A stretch of 48,855 bases of DNA from Henriciella sp. (GCA_002733705.1 NVWP01000039.1:1-48855); one strand, 5' to 3'; counted from the stretch's first letter, positions 36,636 through 48,107 are shown. Notes: generated from the sequence alone by a model not told the origin. Numbers and translations: made by a program.

Positions 36636-36696
36636 TTCTGTCTCCATGTTCAAGTCCGCTCCTTGCGGACAAGCTGAATATGGACTCCCACCCGAA

Positions 36697-36742
36697 ATAG
36701 GTCTAAACGTTATTTGCTCTCGTTTTTATAGGTTTAACTTAT
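36697..36742. promoter_or_regulatory. Two ATAGGT-type boxes upstream of the OxyR-like gene
   Basis: ATAGGTCTAAACGTTAT (36697-36713) and ATAGGTTTAACTTAT (36728-36742). Both resemble the OxyR 15-mer ATAGnTnnnAnCnAT with one mismatched position or two. They start 31 bp apart (three helical turns), not the usual 22. The second ends 2 nt before the start codon, so binding there could repress the OxyR-like gene itself; the divergent 46-aa gene starts 61 nt away. Confidence 0.5.
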
Positions 36743-36744
36743 CC

Positions 36745-37659
36745 ATGCGTCCGACCCTCAGACAGCTTCAGTATCTTGTTGCCATCGCCGAGACGGGAAA
36801 ATTCGGCGATGCGGCCAAGCGGACCAATGTCAGCCAGCCCAGCCTCTCGGCGCAGATCGCTGACATGGAAGAGTATCTGGGAAGTGTCCTGATCGAGCGG
36901 GGCCGCCATGGTGCCTTGCTCACCCCGCTCGGGGAGGAAGCGGTGCGCCGGGCGCGGTTGATCCTGCGCGACGTGGAGGATCTGAAGGCCGTCCTTTCGG
37001 CAGACGGCCAGGCGCTGACGGGACGAATCCGGCTCGGCGTGCTGCCGACCATAGGGCCTTACCTGCTGCCAGGGGTCACACGCCATCTACACGCCGAATA
37101 TCCCGACTTCCGCCTCAGCGTCAGGGAGGAGCGCACGATCGATCTCGAAACCCATCTGCATGATGGGCAATTTGACACGATTATTTCGACAGCCGAGGAT
37201 CATGAAAATGAGGAGCGCACGCATCTCTTTGAAGAAAGTCTATGGGTGTGCGCCGCGCCCGATGACCCAATCGCGCAGAGCGCGGGCGATGTCCGACTGG
37301 CAGACCTCAAGGGCTGCCAGCTTATTTCTCTTGGGCATGGGGACCGGCTGAGCCACCGGATCCAGACAATCGCCGAAGCGGCCGGCGCGCATGTCAGCAG
37401 CGAATATGAAGGCACCAGTCTGGATGCGATCCGCCAGATGGCCGAAATGGGGGCGGGCGTTGCCGTCTTTCCCAGTCTTTATGCCCTGACCGAAGCGCGG
37501 CGTGACCCGGATCTGGTTGTAAGACGGATCGACGATCCGCTGGCGCGCCGCGATATCTCCCTCATCTGGCGGCGGACCTCACCATTAAAGGACAGGCTGT
37601 TGAAGCTTGCCGAGGAATTGCGGGCTGGCGCGGCCTCTATTCTTCTGGGCAGGCGATGA
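36745..37659 (+). CDS. OxyR-like LysR regulator lacking canonical sensing cysteines
   Basis: 304 aa from the ATG at 36745; a longer in-frame opening to 36562 runs through the operator boxes and the opposite small gene and is not supported. HTH at about 1-60 (MRPTLRQLQYLVAIAETGKFGDAAKRTNVSQPSLS). VLPTIGPYLLP and ISLIWRRTSPLK are typical of the OxyR subfamily. At the segment aligning with the E. coli peroxide-sensing C199 and C208 (GHC...C) this protein reads GHGDRLSHRIQTIA, with no cysteine. The only cysteines are C169 and C191, elsewhere in the effector domain. It may respond to something other than H2O2, or use other residues. No clear ribosome site before the ATG; perhaps leaderless. Confidence 0.88.
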   Translation: MRPTLRQLQYLVAIAETGKFGDAAKRTNVSQPSLSAQIADMEEYLGSVLIERGRHGALLTPLGEEAVRRARLILRDVEDLKAVLSADGQALTGRIRLGVLPTIGPYLLPGVTRHLHAEYPDFRLSVREERTIDLETHLHDGQFDTIISTAEDHENEERTHLFEESLWVCAAPDDPIAQSAGDVRLADLKGCQLISLGHGDRLSHRIQTIAEAAGAHVSSEYEGTSLDAIRQMAEMGAGVAVFPSLYALTEARRDPDLVVRRIDDPLARRDISLIWRRTSPLKDRLLKLAEELRAGAASILLGRR

Positions 37660-37762
37660 TGATGGGCGATGATTGGATTGTCCTATGCGAAAACAAGATA
37701 ATTTGAATTTATCCGATTGACGCCGGTTACCTAGTTTAGGCTCCGTAAACACGGAGGCTATT

Positions 37763-38134
37763 ATGAGACCTGTACATGCCCACGCAGCAGAGGGCTCTCC
37801 GCCGGTCAATACGAGACGTCTCAAACCGGTCGTCGAGCGAACACAGACAGATAATCCCGTTCGCGCATCTCTCTCTGCCGACGAATTCTGGCGGCTGGCC
37901 GACTGGGCCAGATCCCCGGAAAATCTGGCCTATCACGTAGAAACGCTTGTGAGCTGGGCGCCTGTTGAGCTTTTGGAAAAGCCCTCCGCCGTAACAGATG
38001 AGGCAGGGCATCACTGGTATCTTTGCAAATTCCGGTATTTCGGTCCTGTTCGCGAACGCGAGACACTTATCCTGAGTGTGCGGTCTGCGCTCGACAATCT
38101 GACGAGTTGGCGCGACGTGGACGAGCATAGGTAA
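37763..38134 (+). CDS. Hypothetical protein, 123 aa
   Basis: ATG preceded by GGAGGCTATT, a good ribosome site. Soluble, no signal or membrane segment. The mid-part is LSADEFWRLADWARSPENLAYHVETLVSWAPVELLEK and the C-terminal part has HHWYLCKFRYFGPVRERETLI. I do not recognise a family. It stands alone between the OxyR-like gene and a cluster of ATAGGT-type sites; the first of these overlaps its stop codon. Confidence 0.65.
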   Translation: MRPVHAHAAEGSPPVNTRRLKPVVERTQTDNPVRASLSADEFWRLADWARSPENLAYHVETLVSWAPVELLEKPSAVTDEAGHHWYLCKFRYFGPVRERETLILSVRSALDNLTSWRDVDEHR

Positions 38135-38163
38135 AACCTATTAGTTTGATAGTGAAATCTAAA
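38127..38163 (+). promoter_or_regulatory. Canonical-spacing OxyR-type site
   Basis: ATAGGTAAAACCTAT is a perfect palindrome and fits every fixed position of ATAGnTnnnAnCnAT. After exactly 7 nt comes a second, partial copy ATAGTGAAATCTAAA. This reproduces the 15-N7-15 OxyR tetrad layout. It overlaps the stop of the 123-aa gene and lies about 165 nt before the 50-aa gene and 400 nt before nhaA. Confidence 0.6.
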
Positions 38164-38230
38164 AACCAGGCTGACCGGGGCGTTGACCCGGTGAGTGCTG
38201 CAGGGAAGTCTACCGTTTTGGCGCAGATAC

Positions 38231-38245
38231 ATAGCTAAATCCTAT
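38231..38245 (+). promoter_or_regulatory. Third ATAG-type palindromic box
   Basis: ATAGCTAAATCCTAT, matching the OxyR 15-mer except one position (T for A at position 10). It begins 104 bp after the previous site, close to ten helical turns, and 83 nt before the 50-aa ORF. Confidence 0.45.
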
Positions 38246-38327
38246 GCATTGTAGAGAAACAAGCGATTGGAGCGGATCATTCGGCGCGTCCATATCCTCT
38301 CCCAAAGCCGAGTAAGGATGAAAGAGA

Positions 38328-38480
38328 ATGAAGTGGCTGCTGAACATATTCGCGCAGTTTTCCGACGTCGTCCTGGGCGACGAAGCTGGTCTGGAGCGGC
38401 ATCGGAAGACCTCAACGAAACGTCGTGATCGGGCCGCCCGACGCCGGCGGAGAGACGAGATCTCCGACTGGGACTGGTAG
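38328..38480 (+). CDS. Small basic protein, 50 aa, unknown
   Basis: ATG at 38328 with AAGGA 9 nt upstream. The product begins with a hydrophobic patch (MKWLLNIFAQFSDVVLG) and continues highly basic (RRDRAARRRRRDE), ending in ISDWDW. A membrane-associated or nucleic-acid-contacting small protein is possible, but no family is recognised. It lies between the ATAG boxes and nhaA, which begins 74 nt later. An overlapping alternative frame (ATG at 38318) exists but is less convincing. Confidence 0.45.
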   Translation: MKWLLNIFAQFSDVVLGDEAGLERHRKTSTKRRDRAARRRRRDEISDWDW

Positions 38481-38554
38481 AGCCGTTTTAGCCAATCGGG
38501 CAGCGGGGAGGCACACCGTGCCAGCTGCCGCAACTTTTCGAACGAGACCTTCTT

Positions 38555-39793
38555 ATGTCGATTATTGTCGCGCGAATTCAAAACTTTCTGAAGCTGGAGG
38601 CCTCAGCCGGTATTCTGCTGATGGCTGCAGCCGTTCTGGCGCTGATTGCCAGCAACTCGATGCTGAGCGGACTTTATGGCGCGCTCCTGGGGACGCCGGT
38701 TGCGGTCCAGATCGGGGCTCTGGAGATTGCCAAGCCGCTTCTGCTCTGGGTGAATGACGGCCTCATGGCGATCTTCTTCTTCCTGATCGGTCTCGAGATC
38801 AAACGCGAGATCCTGCAGGGAGAGCTTTCCAGTTTCGACAAGGCGGCCCTGCCTCTCGTGGCTGCCATTGGCGGCATGGCGGGCCCCGCGCTTATCTATG
38901 TTCTTCTGAACGCCTCATCGCCTGAGACCATGAATGGCTGGGCGATCCCGGCGGCGACCGATATTGCGTTTGCGCTTGGCGTTCTCATGCTTCTGGGCCG
39001 CGCGGTACCGGTGTCGCTGAAGGTGTTCCTGCTCGCGATTGCGATCATCGACGATCTGGGCGCGATCACGGTCATTGCGCTCTTCTACACCTCGGATCTC
39101 TCGATTGAGGCACTCGGGCTGGCGAGCATTGGTCTTGCCGGTTTGGTCGCGCTCAACCGGCTGGGTGTGAAGACGATTACGCCCTATGCGTTGATCGGCG
39201 TCTTCATCTGGGTCTGCGTGCTCAAATCCGGTGTGCACGCAACGCTTGCAGGCGTCCTGACAGCGCTTGCCATTCCTATCCATGGCGCCAGGCCTGACAG
39301 CCAGTCGCCGCTGCACAGGCTTGAGCATGGCCTCCATCCCTGGGTTGCCTTTGGTGTCCTGCCGGTCTTCGCCTTTGCCAATGCGGGTGTTTCCCTGACC
39401 AATCTTGCTCCGGAAGACCTCATGGCGCCGGTCACGCTGGGTGTTGCTGCGGGTCTGTTTGCTGGCAAGCAGATCGGGGTGTTCGGGGCCACGTATCTCG
39501 CTGTGAAAACGGGGCTGGCCAAACGTCCCACGGGCACGAACTGGATGCATATCTACGGCGTGGCGTGCCTGACGGGTATCGGTTTCACCATGAGCCTTTT
39601 CATCGGCATGCTTGCCTTTGAAGGCGGCGAGCAGCTGGATCAGGTCCGGATCGGTGTCCTTCTCGGTTCGGTCATGTCCGCCCTGGTCGGGGTTGCTGCC
39701 CTCAAATATGCCGGGCGGCTGGGAGTCCCGCTGGAGACCGGTTATGGCCGGACGCCGAACCAGGCCATGCCTGCAGGGGTCACAGAGCAATAG
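38555..39793 (+). CDS. nhaA: Na+/H+ antiporter NhaA
   Basis: 412 aa, 12 membrane helices expected. The two aspartates essential for ion binding are in [19 protein letters not shown]; other signatures are [39 protein letters not shown] and [15 protein letters not shown]. Exchanges external H+ for internal Na+ for pH and salt homeostasis, as expected for a marine cell. Weak ribosome site. Followed by an intrinsic terminator. Confidence 0.97.
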   Translation: MSIIVARIQNFLKLEASAGILLMAAAVLALIASNSMLSGLYGALLGTPVAVQIGALEIAKPLLLWVNDGLMAIFFFLIGLEIKREILQGELSSFDKAALPLVAAIGGMAGPALIYVLLNASSPETMNGWAIPAATDIAFALGVLMLLGRAVPVSLKVFLLAIAIIDDLGAITVIALFYTSDLSIEALGLASIGLAGLVALNRLGVKTITPYALIGVFIWVCVLKSGVHATLAGVLTALAIPIHGARPDSQSPLHRLEHGLHPWVAFGVLPVFAFANAGVSLTNLAPEDLMAPVTLGVAAGLFAGKQIGVFGATYLAVKTGLAKRPTGTNWMHIYGVACLTGIGFTMSLFIGMLAFEGGEQLDQVRIGVLLGSVMSALVGVAALKYAGRLGVPLETGYGRTPNQAMPAGVTEQ

Positions 39794-39806
39794 ACATTTC
39801 GTTGTC

Positions 39807-39837
39807 AGGCACGCCCCTCAGGCCGGGCGTGCCTTTT
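39807..39837 (+). terminator. Intrinsic terminator after nhaA
   Basis: 10-bp stem AGGCACGCCC / GGGCGTGCCT, 8-nt loop, followed by TTTT. It lies between the convergent nhaA and glycosyltransferase genes. Confidence 0.8.
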
Positions 39838-39861
39838 CGCGAAACGGTCTGGAGCGAAGGG

Positions 39862-41277
39862 TCACGTTCCGCCAAAGCCCTTACGTTTCATCTCTCCCCA
39901 TTGCTGGGATCCTCGCAGATATTGCCAGGTGCCTCTCAGGCGCCAGAAATTGTTGAGCTGACGGTATCCGAAATTCTCGAGCACGGCGACGGCGCCCAGA
40001 ATGACCAGGTCTCCCGCTCTTGAAAACCGTTTGAGGCTGAGTTCCTCCAGGATAAGCGCAAAGACACTTATCGTGATCCCGAAGGTGAAGCTGAGGGCTA
40101 GAAAGGCCAGGAAGTAATCGACGGAGAGGAGCCCCAGAGCATAAAAGAGCGGGACAAGAATATAACCCAGAACTTCCGCAAGAGGGCCTATGACGTCGAT
40201 GAGCAGTATGTTGAGGAAACCAAGTGAGCCGACGCGGCCATAGCGGGGATTGAGGAACATATCCTTGTGCCGGAAGAATGTTTCCAGAGAGCCGCGATGC
40301 CAGCGCTCTCGCTGTCTTCGGAGGGTCCGCAGGTCTTCGGGCGCTTCGGTCCAGCAGATCGGTTCTGAAATATAGGCAATGCGGTAGTCGGTAGAGGCTT
40401 TTCGAAACTGCTTGTGCAGTTTTATCACGAGTTCCATGTCTTCGCCCACGGTACCGACGGTGTAACCGCCTGCTTCGATAACGGCGCCACGCCGAAACAG
40501 GCCGAAGGCCCCCGAAATGATCGTCAGCGCACCGATACGGCTCCAGGCGAGACGGGCCATAAGGAAGGCGCGCACATATTCGACCGTCTGAAAGAGGGCG
40601 AGGAGATTGCGCGACAAACCCGTCGAGACCACCTCGCCATCCCTTATCTCGCACCCATTCGCGAGCCTGACCGTCCCACCGACGGCAATGGTCCGGCCTG
40701 GATCGTCCACAAAGGGCTTTACGGCGCGCAGCAGGGCGTCGCTTTCGAGCACGGAATCGGCATCCATCGAGCAGAAGATCGGCGCGCGGGAGACGTTGAT
40801 ACCCGCATTCAGGGCATCGGCCTTGCCGCCATTTTCCTTGTCGACCACGATCAGTTCAGGGTGCAGCTCGGAGCCATAGATGCCGCGCACCGGCTGGTGA
40901 TCCAGCGACCGGTCAGCGGGCCTTTTCACAGGCTTGAGGTCGAAAGCCTCTATCAGTCTCTCAAGAGTGGCATCCTTCGACCCGTCATTTACGACGATCA
41001 CTTCGAAAGAAGCATATCGGAGTGCCATGAGCGAGCGCACGCTTTGCACAATGCTTCTTTCCTCATTGTAGGCGGGGCTGATCAGAGCGATTGGCGGGGC
41101 CAGGTCGGCATATCTGCGCCATAGAATGGAGGTCCGCCGGATCTTCGGCTGGCTCACCATTGATCGCCAGGCGATCAGGAGCTGTAAGGCATAGAGAGTG
41201 TTCTGCATCAGGCCGACCCCGATCACGAAAATCGTAACCCAGACGGCGACAACCGACAATGTGTCCGGGTCAAACAT
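39862..41277 (-). CDS. Membrane glycosyltransferase family 2 (processive, polysaccharide-synthase type)
   Basis: 471 aa from the ATG at 41277; longer openings upstream lie inside the previous gene. One N-terminal membrane helix (about 8-31), a cytoplasmic GT-A domain, then several C-terminal helices. Catalytic motifs: SPAYNEE, VVNDGSKD, the DxD motif in CSMDADS, the general-base region VGEDMEL and the processive QRERW motif (RRQRERWHRG). This is the layout of IcaA/PgaC/NfrB/YaiP-like synthases that polymerise a sugar chain through the inner membrane. No PilZ domain, so direct c-di-GMP binding is not evident. It overlaps the upstream repeat-protein gene by 8 nt. Confidence 0.92.
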   Translation of the reverse strand: MFDPDTLSVVAVWVTIFVIGVGLMQNTLYALQLLIAWRSMVSQPKIRRTSILWRRYADLAPPIALISPAYNEERSIVQSVRSLMALRYASFEVIVVNDGSKDATLERLIEAFDLKPVKRPADRSLDHQPVRGIYGSELHPELIVVDKENGGKADALNAGINVSRAPIFCSMDADSVLESDALLRAVKPFVDDPGRTIAVGGTVRLANGCEIRDGEVVSTGLSRNLLALFQTVEYVRAFLMARLAWSRIGALTIISGAFGLFRRGAVIEAGGYTVGTVGEDMELVIKLHKQFRKASTDYRIAYISEPICWTEAPEDLRTLRRQRERWHRGSLETFFRHKDMFLNPRYGRVGSLGFLNILLIDVIGPLAEVLGYILVPLFYALGLLSVDYFLAFLALSFTFGITISVFALILEELSLKRFSRAGDLVILGAVAVLENFGYRQLNNFWRLRGTWQYLRGSQQWGEMKRKGFGGT

Positions 41278-42340
41278 GGTTCGGCTGGGGCTGGTCGGAG
41301 AGTGTGAAGTCGACAGCCCGGCGGACAGTGCCTGAGTCCGTCTCGAGGGCGATGGCTTCCAGCCGGTGCTGATATTCAGGTCCAAGCGCAGCGAGTGCGT
41401 TGGCGGAACTGAACCGCACGCTCCACTGGGGATCGTCGAGCAGCGCCACCAGCTGATCTGCATGTTCCGACAGACCGATCCGACCGATCGCATCGGCGGT
41501 GGCGGCCCTGACTTGTGCCTCAGGATCGGCCAGCGCTTTCGTCACAGTCTCAGGTGCAATCGGCAGTTCCAGAAGGCCAAGCGCTTGCAAAGCTGACTGT
41601 CTTATCTGCGGCGAGCTGTCCGAGGTGAGGTTTTCCAGAAGGGGCAGTGCATCATAGACATCGGCCCGTGCCAGCGCTTCGATCATCATGCAACGCAAGT
41701 AGACGCTGTCGCTTGCTTCCTCGATGCGTTCGATCAGAAGAGCGGGTCTGTTCTGTGCGATCGAACGGAAAACGGCGGCCAGCTCCAGCGGGGCCTGAAA
41801 CGCATCTGTCTGGAACGGATGAAGAAGGACTGAAAGCTCCAGGTCCTCTCCAATGAAGATCAGGGACCTGGCGCAGGAGACCCTGACGTCCGGCGGTGTC
41901 TTCCTGCCTTCCACCAGCGTTTTAAGCGTCTGCCGGCAATCGGCCGAGCGGAAATAGGCGAGGGCCTCGGCGGCCATCTGACGATATTTTTTTTCTCCTT
42001 TGCGGGCCGCGCGGAGGACGATCTTCTCGGCGCCTGCCTGCTGCAGGGCGGTCACTGCGAGATCGAGATCGCTGCCGCGGACCAGTGTTGCGTATTCCAG
42101 CAGGGCCTGGGAGATGGCCTTGGGGGATTTCGCGAGAGACTTCAGCGCGCCGACAGACTGGGGGTGATCCTCAGAGGCGAGGAAGAGGGCGGTCATCATC
42201 TCGTCCCGGCGTTGATTGCGTCTCTGCCGCACCCGTGACGACAAAAGTCTGTGGATGACGAGGGTCGCGAGTACCAGAAGCGAGACCGCCGCCATGACGA
42301 GGGAGATCGTCCAGAGGGCGAGGAGAAACGAATCGGGCAT
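41270..42340 (-). CDS. Membrane-anchored HEAT-like repeat protein
   Basis: 356 aa from the ATG at 42340, which overlaps the upstream stop (TGATG); a TTG 3 nt earlier is possible. Residues about 5-33 form a single membrane anchor followed by a positive stretch (RVRQRRNQRRDE), indicating that the rest is cytoplasmic. The remainder is tandem alpha-helical repeats; the C-terminal part clearly shows HEAT/PBS-type units (SSPQIRQSALQALGLL; DPEAQVRAATADAIGRIG; DPQWSVRFSSANALAALG). Such repeats bind other proteins. Placed between an outer-membrane barrel and a polysaccharide synthase, it may scaffold the synthase. Confidence 0.85.
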   Translation of the reverse strand: MPDSFLLALWTISLVMAAVSLLVLATLVIHRLLSSRVRQRRNQRRDEMMTALFLASEDHPQSVGALKSLAKSPKAISQALLEYATLVRGSDLDLAVTALQQAGAEKIVLRAARKGEKKYRQMAAEALAYFRSADCRQTLKTLVEGRKTPPDVRVSCARSLIFIGEDLELSVLLHPFQTDAFQAPLELAAVFRSIAQNRPALLIERIEEASDSVYLRCMMIEALARADVYDALPLLENLTSDSSPQIRQSALQALGLLELPIAPETVTKALADPEAQVRAATADAIGRIGLSEHADQLVALLDDPQWSVRFSSANALAALGPEYQHRLEAIALETDSGTVRRAVDFTLSDQPQPNHV

Positions 42341-43464
42341 CAAAACCGCAGGCCCGTGGAAATAAAGACGCCGGTCCGGTCATAGACGCGGCGTGTTTCA
42401 TGGAAGACGTTGATCTGAAGCGTCAGCGCAGGACTGAGAGTCTGCCGCCATGCCACGCCATAGGACTTCACATCCAGGGTGACGCCATCGGAGGTTTCCG
42501 GCGCGTCTGTGTAGTCCAGGCGAAGGGTCCTGGTCTCATCAAACGCGTAGTCTGCCCGCAGACTATAGCCAGATCGGCTCTCCCCGTTTTCGTCGCTCAG
42601 AAATATGCCGGTCGCCCCCAGGGATAGGTCACTATCGCCAAGCCTCTTCAAAAAGCCTGCCTTTGCGCTTTGAACGGGCCCGGCAGGATAGTCCGCATAG
42701 CGGGCCTCGCCAGAAAACACCGTGTCGGCTAGGGGACCACGGCTCACCGATGGGTAGAAATCGGCGCCGGTCGTAAGAGAAAGCTCGGGCCGGAAGATGG
42801 CATCGGGCGCGCCGCCAATCGCGACGAAGCCAGCGAGCCTCTCGTTCAGACGTCCTGCTGCCCGCGCCTCCAGATAGATATCCGAAAGATCGAACCGCTC
42901 GGCATAGTCAGCGGCAAAAGAGATGGATGAAGCGGGGCTGGTTTGATAGCCGAGGCCAACCGCAATCTCTGACCAGCTTGGCAACCCGTTTGAGAGCTCA
43001 CTGCGTCCGATACCGAGATTGAGCCGCATCCGGTGGGCCTGCGGCTCACGCTGAGCCTCCTCTATCCGCTGCTTCAGCATGTCGGCTTCTGGAGAAGAAG
43101 GCATCGCCGAAAGCCGGCGCAAGGCTTGTTCGTCCTTTCCTTCAAACCAGTCGAGACGTGCCAGCGCGATCTCTGCGTCCCGATAGTCGGGCGCGATCCG
43201 CAGCGTCCTGTTCAGTGCTTCGCGAGCCTCTCCATATTTCTGCACTGCCATGAGGCTCAGCCCCAGCTGAAGCCACGCATCGGCGTTTTCGGGCGCCTGC
43301 GTCGTTTCGGACTGGAGAAGTTCAATAGCGGTCTCGAACTCGCCGCTCAGGCGGGCCTCCGTGGCGCGCGCAAGACGATTGTCCGTCTGTGCCAGCGCGT
43401 GATGACCGCAAAGACAGAGAGCCGCAGCGATTGATGATACGGTCTTGAAGGTTACCCAGTTCAA
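42340..43464 (-). CDS. TPR-containing outer-membrane beta-barrel protein (YaiO-like)
   Basis: 374 aa, TTG start with AAGGA 10 nt upstream. Signal peptide about 25 residues (cleavage near ALA-Q). Residues about 28-145 are TPR-like (SGEFETAIELLQSETTQAPENADAWLQLGLSLMAVQKYGEAREALNRTLRIAPDYRDAEIALARL). The rest is a beta-barrel of alternating strands ending in phenylalanine (STGLRF). This matches the YaiO family; in E. coli yaiO lies next to a glycosyltransferase gene, yaiP, as here. The TPR-plus-barrel plan recalls PgaA/BcsC/AlgK-AlgE exporters. First gene of the three-gene operon. Confidence 0.87.
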   Translation of the reverse strand: MNWVTFKTVSSIAAALCLCGHHALAQTDNRLARATEARLSGEFETAIELLQSETTQAPENADAWLQLGLSLMAVQKYGEAREALNRTLRIAPDYRDAEIALARLDWFEGKDEQALRRLSAMPSSPEADMLKQRIEEAQREPQAHRMRLNLGIGRSELSNGLPSWSEIAVGLGYQTSPASSISFAADYAERFDLSDIYLEARAAGRLNERLAGFVAIGGAPDAIFRPELSLTTGADFYPSVSRGPLADTVFSGEARYADYPAGPVQSAKAGFLKRLGDSDLSLGATGIFLSDENGESRSGYSLRADYAFDETRTLRLDYTDAPETSDGVTLDVKSYGVAWRQTLSPALTLQINVFHETRRVYDRTGVFISTGLRF

Positions 43465-43667
43465 GTTTGCGCATTCCTTTCGATGAGCGCGATAATGGCT
43501 CCAAAGAGGTTTATGCGGACTTACCTACGCGTGAATGGTTTCTGCTATTCCAACCATAAGGCGTGGGTATTGGGTGGCGTGACTGACTGCAATGTTCGGC
43601 AAATTCTCGGGAGTTTCGCGAGCCTGCATAAGCTATTGGAAACTCTCGCTTCCTACGATCACACTTT

Positions 43668-46892
<3,225 letters not shown>

Positions 46893-47004
46893 CTTTCAGG
46901 GAGCAAAGAAAGTCTGAAGCGAACAGTTCGAATTGTGGCCGCTGCGCATAGTGCGCACTAAGTAAATCATGTTTGGAAATAGCTGTCTCAGAAGGAGCTA
47001 GCCT

Positions 47005-47388
47005 ATGGCCTCGTGCAGGATTCTCGTCGCTGATGACGACCGTATGTTGCGTACGCTACTTGCGCACAAATTGAAAAAGATCCCTTGCGACGTCGTGGAG
47101 GCCCCAGACGGGAAACAGGCCCTGGACATCCTGGCGCGCGAGCAGATCGACCTGGTCATCCTTGATGGAATGATGCCGGTCATGGACGGTATCGAGACGC
47201 TGCAGCGCATTCGTTCAGATGAGGCGCTGAGCGATCTGCCGGTCCTGATGCTTACCGCAAGGCGCGGGGAAGAGGATGCCGTCTCCGCGCTCAAGCTTGG
47301 AGCCACCGATTATATCTCCAAGCCCTTCAGCCCGGAAGAACTGATCATACGGATAAACCGGGTTCTCGACATGAGCCCAAGGCCCTAG
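47005..47388 (+). CDS. Single-domain response regulator (REC only)
   Basis: 127 aa. AAGGAGCTAGCCT precedes the ATG. Acidic residues ADDD (9-12), phospho-acceptor D54 (LVILDGMMPVMDG), conserved T in LMLTARRGEED and K in ISKPFSPEEL. No output domain. Together with the HPt-bearing hybrid kinase 112 nt upstream it probably completes a phosphorelay or binds a downstream target, as DivK/CheY-like proteins do. Ends in an intrinsic terminator. Confidence 0.93.
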   Translation: MASCRILVADDDRMLRTLLAHKLKKIPCDVVEAPDGKQALDILAREQIDLVILDGMMPVMDGIETLQRIRSDEALSDLPVLMLTARRGEEDAVSALKLGATDYISKPFSPEELIIRINRVLDMSPRP

Positions 47389-47897
47389 CGCACATCCGTC
47401 CATCCCTGAGCGACGAGATCAGTTTAATTGAGCACAAATCGGAAGGGTTTGCGCAAGACTTCGGGGCTAGCGTGCTGAGTGCGCCTCCCAGACACGCATT
47501 GAAGACAGTACCAAACATCTATCATTTCCCTGGCCCGCGCTTTGCGGGTTCTTTTTTGGGGGCGCTCCACCAGATCATCTTGGGTTTGCCTCAAGTCAGT
47601 TTAATCGGTTCGCGCCCGTTTTCTGGTTCGGGCGCTGGCGTCTTCTCCGGATCGATCAGCCTCGCAGAGGGGTGGCCGGGCGGCCCTCCTTCAGATTTGA
47701 GAAGAAGGCGTGGCATTATTGGATGGTCTGCCAGATATGCTGCAAAACGCGAATTTTCCTATTGCAAATTGCATCATTCGTCTTCGCATATAACGAAAAT
47801 TCCTCCCCCTTTTTGAATTAGTATACTGATAAATAAAGGTTTTTATGATGGTTTCGCGTCTTGCATCTGACATTCTCATTCAAGCCCGGAGAGTGTC
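47389..47897. other. 509-nt intergenic region, AT-rich in its second half
   Basis: No convincing gene. Besides the terminator it holds a 10-nt direct repeat TCAGTTTAAT (47419-47428 and 47596-47605), an inverted repeat GAATTTTC (47751-47758) / GAAAATTC (47795-47802), and a strongly AT-rich stretch 47735-47850 containing the palindrome AGTATACT. This is the likely promoter and control region of the polysaccharide export genes that follow. A 114-codon opening at 47472-47816 has unconvincing composition and is not called. Confidence 0.5.
47532..47557 (+). terminator. Intrinsic terminator after the response regulator
   Basis: GGCCCGC / GCGGGTT stem (5 GC pairs plus two G-U), short loop, followed by CTTTTTT. 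Confidence 0.75.
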
Positions 47898-48107
47898 ATG
47901 CAAGCCTACCACTTCAGAATTGAAACGCCGCATCAAGAGCAAGCCTTTGAAGCCGTCTTTCAGCAAGCGCTGAAGGCTGCCGGCGGACTTATCAAAGTCA
48001 CGACCTCTGCTGACCTTCGTGGTCTGACAAAGACGGTCGAAACGGAGTGCGTCTCCGCAGCAAGAGCCCTTGGCGCCCTTCTGGCGAATGAGGTCCGCCA
48101 TGCGTAA
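47898..48107 (+). CDS. Hypothetical small protein, 69 aa, upstream of export gene
   Basis: ATG preceded by CCGGAGAGTGTC, a good ribosome site. Soluble and mixed charge (MQAYHFRIETPHQEQAFEAVFQQALK...). A ferredoxin-like or helical small protein is possible; no family is recognised. Its last 8 nt overlap the start of the polysaccharide export gene, which suggests translational coupling and argues that it is real. Confidence 0.6.
   Translation: MQAYHFRIETPHQEQAFEAVFQQALKAAGGLIKVTTSADLRGLTKTVETECVSAARALGALLANEVRHA

Noticed and set aside
47472-47816. 114-codon ORF between the response regulator and the 69-aa gene
   Set aside because: It spans the terminator hairpin, lacks a ribosome site and has unconvincing composition.
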